This document shows positions 58,046 to 64,000 of a stretch of 64,000 bases of DNA, in pieces. A program made the translations under genes and the position numbers. Each line of letters starts with the position of its first letter. The stretch's first letter is position 1. Source of the DNA: Simmondsia chinensis (taxonomy: Eukaryota; Streptophyta; Magnoliopsida; Caryophyllales; Simmondsiaceae); contig JAGTTD010000010.1 of the NCBI GenBank assembly GCA_018398585.1, forward strand, positions 32,652,638-32,716,637. Reading direction: 5' to 3'. The notes below the pieces were generated by a model that made no database searches, was not told where the DNA came from, and worked only from the letters and a program-made list of their open reading frames with translations.

Positions 58046-58150
58046 GGGGGGGGGGGGGGGGGGGGGGGAGGGAGGAATGTCATAATGAGGAATCGAACCC
58101 GTGTAACTTCTCTGACCTCTGAAGTTTTCAACCACCAGATTATGTCCTTT
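58046..58150 (-). repeat. G23 tract beside a tRNA-like SINE relic
   Basis: Twenty-three consecutive G (58046-58068). On the minus strand the next bases include ACGGGTTCGATTCCTC, a perfect box-B-type word, and upstream TCTGGTGGTTGAAAAC, a box-A-like word. The C-run takes the place of a tail after CATTCCTCCC. This resembles the C-tract growth in the RTE tails but the body is different. Confidence 0.55.
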
Positions 58151-58739
58151 AAGAACATTTTATATATAAAAGAAGATCTTAAATTTATATGTAGATCTTA
58201 TATATATTAATTATATGAGTTAATCTCATACCCAACAACATTTCAGACTAACTAAGTATTAAAAAAGGTATTTAATTGAAGATGAACATTAAAAGTATAC
58301 AAGTAAGGGAAATGAGAATATACCAAAGAATAGATACGGATAAGTATAGGGGATGGTGAAGTTGGACCCCAAAAAGATATGCTTTGTTGCTTTGCACCCT
58401 ATAAAATATTTTAAAATTTTGAATATAACGTATATAAACGGCCACGTTCAATTTCAAAAATTCAAAAATAAAATAGAATGAAATTACAGTTATACCCCTC
58501 ATTGACCTCTTCATCTTTGAATTTTGCTAAAAGATTCGGTCAGCATATTCTTTAGAATTATGCCTTCCTTGCTTTACGCGCCAAATCGGCTCCACTTGGC
58601 TCCGCTCCAGCCGTTGGTTCCCGGCTTGGGTTTCTGGCTTTTTGGCTATAGACAACTAAGACAAGGATGGTGAATTAAAATTTTTAAAATTTCATATTAT
58701 ATGAATATTAAATATAAAATAATATAAAATTTTATAAAT

Positions 58740-58775
<36 letters not shown>

Positions 58776-59214
58776 TTTTATTATTATTATTTTTTTTAGC
58801 CACATCGGTGAAGCAAAATGTACAGTCCCCCAACCCAATTATTAGATCATTTAGACTACTAATTATTATGTGTTGTATCGAATTTGTTTGTTTGGAGTGG
58901 TTAAGGCCCGATAAATGACCAATATGATTCTTATGTCATTTTTTAATAGAAATGAGTTGTGTCGCACCCCTATTGGTGAGCATGTTCAATTACGAAGCAG
59001 CTCAATACAGTTAAAAAAAGTTATAGAGGTCAAATGATCAATCAAGAGTAATGTTATTATCAGAGCAAAATTATTATTGCGAGAGCAAGATTTCATTTTC
59101 AAGATAATTTTATGACTTTTATTGTTTATAAGTCATATTATTACTTTAACAGTAATAAAAAAGAACGTCCTCAATTAATTGTGATGTCTAGCAAACTAGG
59201 AAACATGGTGAGAA
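58151..59214. other. No gene; (TA)n at 58743-58770
   Basis: AT-rich. A (TA)n tract at about 58743-58770 is followed by a T-rich run. TSD-like repeats were not found. Confidence 0.5.
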
Positions 59215-59850
59215 AGCATTTTTATATTTAATAGATAGTAAGTAAAACGTGCATCTCCAAGAGTACAAAGCTAACAGAATAGACAGCAAAACGTAAAAAG
59301 GAAAGAAACCAATGAATTGTTGACCGTAATCAAAGCTAAGCAAGAAGAGATTGAGATCTCGAAACACTTAACTTTACAAAATGATCCACAACATAATTGG
59401 TTTCTCTCAAAGAATGATTGAAAAGTACATCATTGAAATGACCAAGGACAAGATTTTGTTAATCAAAAAGTTCCATTTCCGTGGGCTTGAATTGCGCTTT
59501 GGCATATTACGGCCGACAAGTCAGATTGAATAACCAAATTGCTTCCAGTCAACCAATCTTTTGAAGAGGATGTGTTTCCAAAAAGTTATGTTTGAATCAC
59601 GAACAGTAATCGGACTTGAGATAATGGCTAAGAAGGCACTATTTGAATTTCTAAGCGCACCTCAAATTGCTACAAGACCAAGCTTTCCAGCTAAGGAGTT
59701 ATCAACATTTCATTTGAAAGTGTTACTAGGAAGAGCTAACCATGAGACTCAAGTAGATCTAACAGTTGGCGCAGACCAAATGACATCAAGAATTCTTATC
59801 CAAGAATTCAAAAAATTTCAAGTATTATTAGTTAACCCTCTTAATTTTAC
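59215..59850 (-). pseudogene. L1-type LINE RNase H remnant
   Basis: Minus-strand translation with skipped stops gives FKLNVDNSLAGKLGLVAI, GALRNSNSAFLAIISSPITV, LVIQSDLSAVICQ and a late SERNQLC/VDHFVKLSVSRSQSLLA block, in the order of the RNase H domain at the end of plant L1 ORF2. Stops and shifts make it dead. The domain resembles those at 4990-5090 and 32193-32381. Confidence 0.65.
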
Positions 59851-59879
59851 ACACCAAACAAAGAGAATAGAAAAATAAA

Positions 59880-61471
59880 GGAATAACCATTAACCTCCGT
59901 TTCTTCTTCTTCTTTTTTTTTTTTTGGAGCAAGATTAACCTTCGTTACCACCCTTATAAATATGCCCTTAATATATATATTTAATCAAATATATGTTTAA
60001 ACAATACCATTACATTGGCATTTTTATATGATCACATGGATTACATGTGATACATTGCTAATCTTCGGTAGTATTTGTAAGTTTCAAAAAAAAAAAAAAA
60101 AAAGTCTATCTATAAATTTATATAATATATTTAAAGGTATATTCTATACAATGTACAATTTTGCTGTTATTAATAATAGTTTTTCCAACGAGTTTCTGTT
60201 AATAATTTCTATATAAATTTCAAGAAGAAAAATGGTAATTACTTAAGAAAATATAGGCAATTGTTTAAAAATCCTTAGCATTATGTATTATTTTATTTAC
60301 TCGAGTTCAGCGTATAGGTGGCATCATTTTTTGCTTGAATTTTTCCTTTTTAATTTTTTATTTTTTTCCCTAATTTGAATAAAAACAGAAAACCAATTCA
60401 TCCTAATAAAAAAAGCATTTTTAAAATTTTATTTTATTTTCTTAAATAGAAAAATCTTCAAATAAAAAAAATTTAACAAAACATGAAATCAATCCACTAT
60501 GCATGTAAACTTGTTCTTGAAAGCAACTCCACCAAGTGTTGCAAGCGATTTTTAATATAAATATTTAATAGTTGTTCTTGTCAAAAAGCATATACGGTAT
60601 AGAATTGCTGAAATACCAATCTTTGTCTTACGTTAATTTTTAAATGATATAGTCCATAACATTGTCGTAAAATATTTTCTCTATGCTAAGCTGGCTAATT
60701 ATACCAAAGAATCTTCTCTAAAACACAGACCAAGAATCCTACTGGGGAAACCTTAAATTGTGCTGCTTAACTTTGCCATTTCTTGAAGACAAGCATCCCC
60801 CAGATCAAGCAACTAAGGACCCCGCTTGTATGATTTTCTACTTGTAGTTTTTTTTTTTTTAACTAAAACTATATTTTAGAAATAATATTTTTTATTTTAT
60901 TTTTAATTTTTAATTTGAGTAAAAATTAGAAATAAAATTAAAATACAAGATAAATAACTTTGAAATAATTTTTAATTTTATAAAGGCCAAAAACTATAAA
61001 GAGAAAAGGATACAAATAAGTAGTAAAGGTTAATCACTCTTCTCATACGCTAAAACTATATAATATTTGAATTTCTAATATATACAAAAGTAATGTTATT
61101 GATAAAGAAAAAAATATTAATATAATAGCAACTTTATAAAAATTTGTAATTATTATTCACTTCAAATTAAATTATTATTCTGATAATAATAATTTTTGTC
61201 TTAAGAGTAATAATATCTTGTATAAACAGTAAAGAAAGTTAAATATAATTAAAATCTAACAATTATTTCATATTATTTTTTAATAACATAATATTTTTAT
61301 CAGATATTATGTGCAAAAAAATAAATAATTAAATTGAATATAAAAAGTATTTTGATAACTTAAGCGACACTTAAAATGGGGGATGCCATAGCATATTCTT
61401 GGAATCAACTAGACAGGGAAACCAGCTGCACTGTGCCAACTAACTAAACTAACCCCAAGCCACCTCTTAAA

Positions 61472-61507
<36 letters not shown>

Positions 61508-61916
61508 CCATTACATTAAAAAATAATATTTATGCATATAATTTAAATAATTAACCAAGTATACTACTACATATAAAAATAATTAGATTATAAAACATGA
61601 TAATAAAAATAATAAGATTTTTTGTATAATTTTGCGACTTTATCTTAATGTGTAATACTGTAAATAATTGACTGACTAATAAATATCTTGATGTCCTTGA
61701 AAGTGGGGATTGAATAGGATATGTGATAGCCAGATACGACTCGTTTTTATTGATGATGTGTTATAAAAATATTTTTCAGTGCAAGGCGTTTGTTTAAGTA
61801 GTAAAACACTTGAACCTTTCATCTCATAAAGTGTGAGTTATAGGGGTTATATTCGTGTCATTTTGCGAAACAATTCTTTAGGAATACTTACCGGTTCAAT
61901 GGACCCTCAGTTACCA
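59880..61916. other. Gene-free AT-rich DNA
   Basis: No gene seen. Contains T-rich runs near 59912-59926, A18 near 60088, a MITE-like block starting near 60820 (ACTTGTAGTTTTTTTT), and a (CT)n tract at 61482-61505. Confidence 0.45.
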
Positions 61917-62104
61917 GGGTCGGTCCCGACATTTTCAGGGTCCCAAGCAAAAATTTTAAATTGGACATTTTATATACAACAAATTATAAGAACTCTTAAC
62001 CCAAAACTTATTGATATTAGCAATTGATACTTTAAAAATTATAATACCAAAAATTCGGGGGCCCCAACCAAGTGCTTGGGTCGCTTGGGGTTATGTCCGG
62101 CCCT
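61917..62104. repeat. hAT-type MITE (about 188 bp)
   Basis: Ends CAGGGTCGGTCCCGACATTT and (reverse-complemented) CAGGGCCGGACATAACCCC, a typical hAT CAGGG start. Flanks CAGTTAC and CTACTTAC match only loosely, so it is old. The GGGGGCCCCAA word near the right end is typical of this MITE type. Confidence 0.65.
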
Positions 62105-62867
62105 GCTACTTACCCTTTTATGCGTAGAAAAACCTCTAAACAAATAGTTAGTGTAACTTGGGAACTAGTTGAAGCACCCATAAACTAATAGGATACCTAC
62201 GAATTTTAGATTATCTATCTAAAAATATTTTTGGTGCGTATCTTTGTATCATGCCAAAGGTAACGCTATCAGTGTGTTATCTGTATGGGAGAATTTCTTA
62301 CTCAAGCTTCCCAGAAGCTGCTAAATCAATGTGGACTACTGCTTCCATTTTCTCTTGCTCTTCAAGCTCCCGAAAGCAGCATTGCACTGATAGGACTGTG
62401 GGTGTGGAGAAGAAAATACAAAACAGTTCGGAATCCCTTACTGTCACTAATCTTCAACCACCTTACATTTGCTTCTTCTTGCAAACAACTTGATGTCAAA
62501 AATGCATTTTAGCATTGACAGAGGTTCCTGCACTTTGCCAACTATTTCATTTTGATCATTTTACTTTAAATTATGCCAATTTAGTCCATAGCAATTTATA
62601 TTTTGTGCATTTAATCCTATGTACAAAACTAAAGTCAAACGCATAAATTTTTACGACTTAATCATATCAGATGTAATTGATTCAATACAAACCCACTTGT
62701 TGATCCAACTTAAGCCCATCTAGACCTAATCATTTCATCACCAACATAACATCGATTCACTCAATTACCAAATTGACATAACATAAACCGTACATAAACT
62801 AAATTACTATAATTTAGAGTTCAAAATTAAACTTAACTCATATTGTAAACGAATTAGAAAAATATTA
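62105..62867. other. No supported gene
   Basis: A few short frames exist at 62251-62512, but they lack family motifs or splice context. Left unassigned. Confidence 0.4.
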
Positions 62868-63826
62868 ATAGGAAAATTATCATTTATATGTCATAAGGTT
62901 TGACCAATTATCAGGTACCTTAATATTTCAAAATATACAATAAAATATATTAAGGTTTATAAATTTTATCGCTCTGGTGCCTTAAGGTAGATTTTTATTG
63001 AAAAATACTAAAAGGAAGTATAATTCTGGCAATATATAAAGTATATTTATTAGAATTTGATAATTTTCTACCAAAAAAATGTTGAAATGACACATGATTT
63101 TAGCAATACATAGGTAATTTACACCCAATTTTAACGAACTTTATATCATAATTCGTTGAATTTATATTGAAAACTGACATATATTATAATAATGACACTA
63201 TATTAGTATCTTCTGTATAAATTTAGTTTGATCCTCGCAAAAGTTCATTAAATTCCAACATGGAGTATCTAAGCGATAAAAAATTCAAATATTAGGGTAG
63301 GGGGTGTAAGTGAGCCAAGCAAGCTCACGAGCCCTCACAAGTTGGCTCGTCATAAAGCTCAAAAAGCTCAGCTTGTGACAAGCTCGAGCCCAGTCAAGCC
63401 AACTCGTTTAGCTTAGCGAGCTAAGCCCAAGTCTTACAAAGCTCGAGCTCATAAGTTCGCGAATCTAAACGAGCCTAAGCAACCTTTATCTTAATATAAT
63501 TTATTCACTTAAATATGTCAAATTAAGCACAGTTTGAGTCCAAATAAGTCGAGCCCAAACCTAAATGAGCTAAGCCCGAGACAAACACAAACCTAGATTG
63601 AGCTTGAATGATAAAAAAAAATTGACTATTTAATTTGACGCTCACCGAGCCGGCAATCACCGCGAACTTTGACCCGAGCTAAATATAAATGGGCCAAGCC
63701 TCAATCCTGACCCGGGCTCGGTTCAACTCAAATACATCCCTACTTTAAGATACTTAATTATATATATTAAAACAAAATACTTTAGATAATAAATTATCAA
63801 ACCTCAAGTTACTAAGTAATAATTTT

Positions 63827-63830
<4 letters not shown>
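62868..63830. mobile_element. Mutator-like MITE, copy D, split by a GAGCC repeat
   Basis: The left end AGGAAAATTATCATTTATAT and right end GTTACTAAGTAATAATTTTG match copies A and B, as do interior words such as ACATGATTTTAGCAATACAT. A 446-bp GAGCC-rich element interrupts it at 63296-63741. Confidence 0.6.
63296..63741. repeat. GAGCC-rich hAT-like element nested in MITE D
   Basis: Ends GTAGGGGGTGTAAGTGAG and (reverse-complemented) GTAGGGATGTATTTGAG form a terminal inverted repeat. The interior repeats GAGCC, GCTCGAGC and AAGCTC words. Same family style as 5995-6732. Confidence 0.65.
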
Positions 63831-63831
<1 letters not shown>

Positions 63832-63876
<45 letters not shown>

Positions 63877-63877
63877 T
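63832..63877. repeat. (TA)n(GA)n microsatellite
   Basis: Alternating TA runs directly into alternating GA. After it comes sequence with no recognisable gene to the window end. Confidence 0.9.
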
Positions 63878-64000
63878 AGAAGAATGTAAACTTTATTTTA
63901 TCACACTCATAGGAATGGAATAAAACCCAGAGATATACTCTTCACAGGAACCCCAGCGCCCCTTGGATATTCGAACACATCAATTTGGAATATTCTCTTC

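Noticed and set aside
59561..59878. A 105-codon plus-strand gene
   Set aside because: The opposite strand reads as a LINE RNase H domain; the plus frame has no family signature.
62251..62512. Two overlapping plus-strand frames with serine-rich translation
   Set aside because: No domain, no splice partners, no promoter or homologous signature that I recognise.

Overview
The window is repeat-rich nuclear DNA from a flowering plant. The evidence is two intron-rich genes with plant-type splice sites, plant LTR retrotransposons and TRIMs, L1-type LINEs that carry an RNase H domain, an RTE LINE with a (TTG)n tail, MITEs, and a decayed nuclear copy of chloroplast ndhK. I cannot name the species. 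No bacterial-type operons, CRISPR arrays or intact organellar genes are present.  LAYOUT. 1-18834 (+) is the 3' part of DNA2 (DNA replication helicase/nuclease, JHS1 in Arabidopsis). I resolved 27 exons that join without a frame break into 973 codons, ending at a stop at 18832-18834; the N-terminal exons lie before base 1. Its introns hold an L1-type LINE, an RTE LINE, seven RTE 3'-tail insertions (counting the LINE's own), a Mutator-like MITE and tRNA-type SINEs. 18835-22919 is intergenic repeat DNA. 22920-30211 (-) is a complete nine-exon gene for a 454-residue TBC1D13-type Rab GTPase-activating protein, convergent with DNA2. A 561-bp TRIM begins 237 bp upstream of its start codon. 31-34 kb holds a hAT-like repeat and an L1-type LINE remnant (-). 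34-37 kb holds a broken Copia element that has lost its integrase region. 37-44 kb holds solo LTRs, a minisatellite, a MITE and a 5S-derived SINE. 44.2-44.9 kb is the ndhK pseudogene. 46057-51010 (-) is a complete but dead Copia element with both LTRs, primer-binding site, polypurine tract and 5-bp target duplication. 51-64 kb is intergenic: small MITEs, a second 5S-derived SINE, a second TRIM family, an orphan Copia LTR, an L1 RNase H remnant, and long G/C homopolymers.  MAIN DISCOVERY. Two separate insertions (41852-42095 on - and 52684-52911 on +) share one architecture: a 5S rRNA-derived head fused to the 3' tail of the local RTE LINE, each bounded by target-site duplications. One starts at 5S nucleotide 1 by length and sits inside a MITE whose uninterrupted copy elsewhere in the window gives the empty site. 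They look like a plant 5S-headed SINE family (SINE3-like) mobilised by the RTE LINE, whose partner copy is at 9643-10688. Tail-only copies with target duplications fit the idea that the tail is the part the LINE machinery recognises.  Both host genes appear intact, so the element load in the DNA2 introns is presumably tolerated by splicing.
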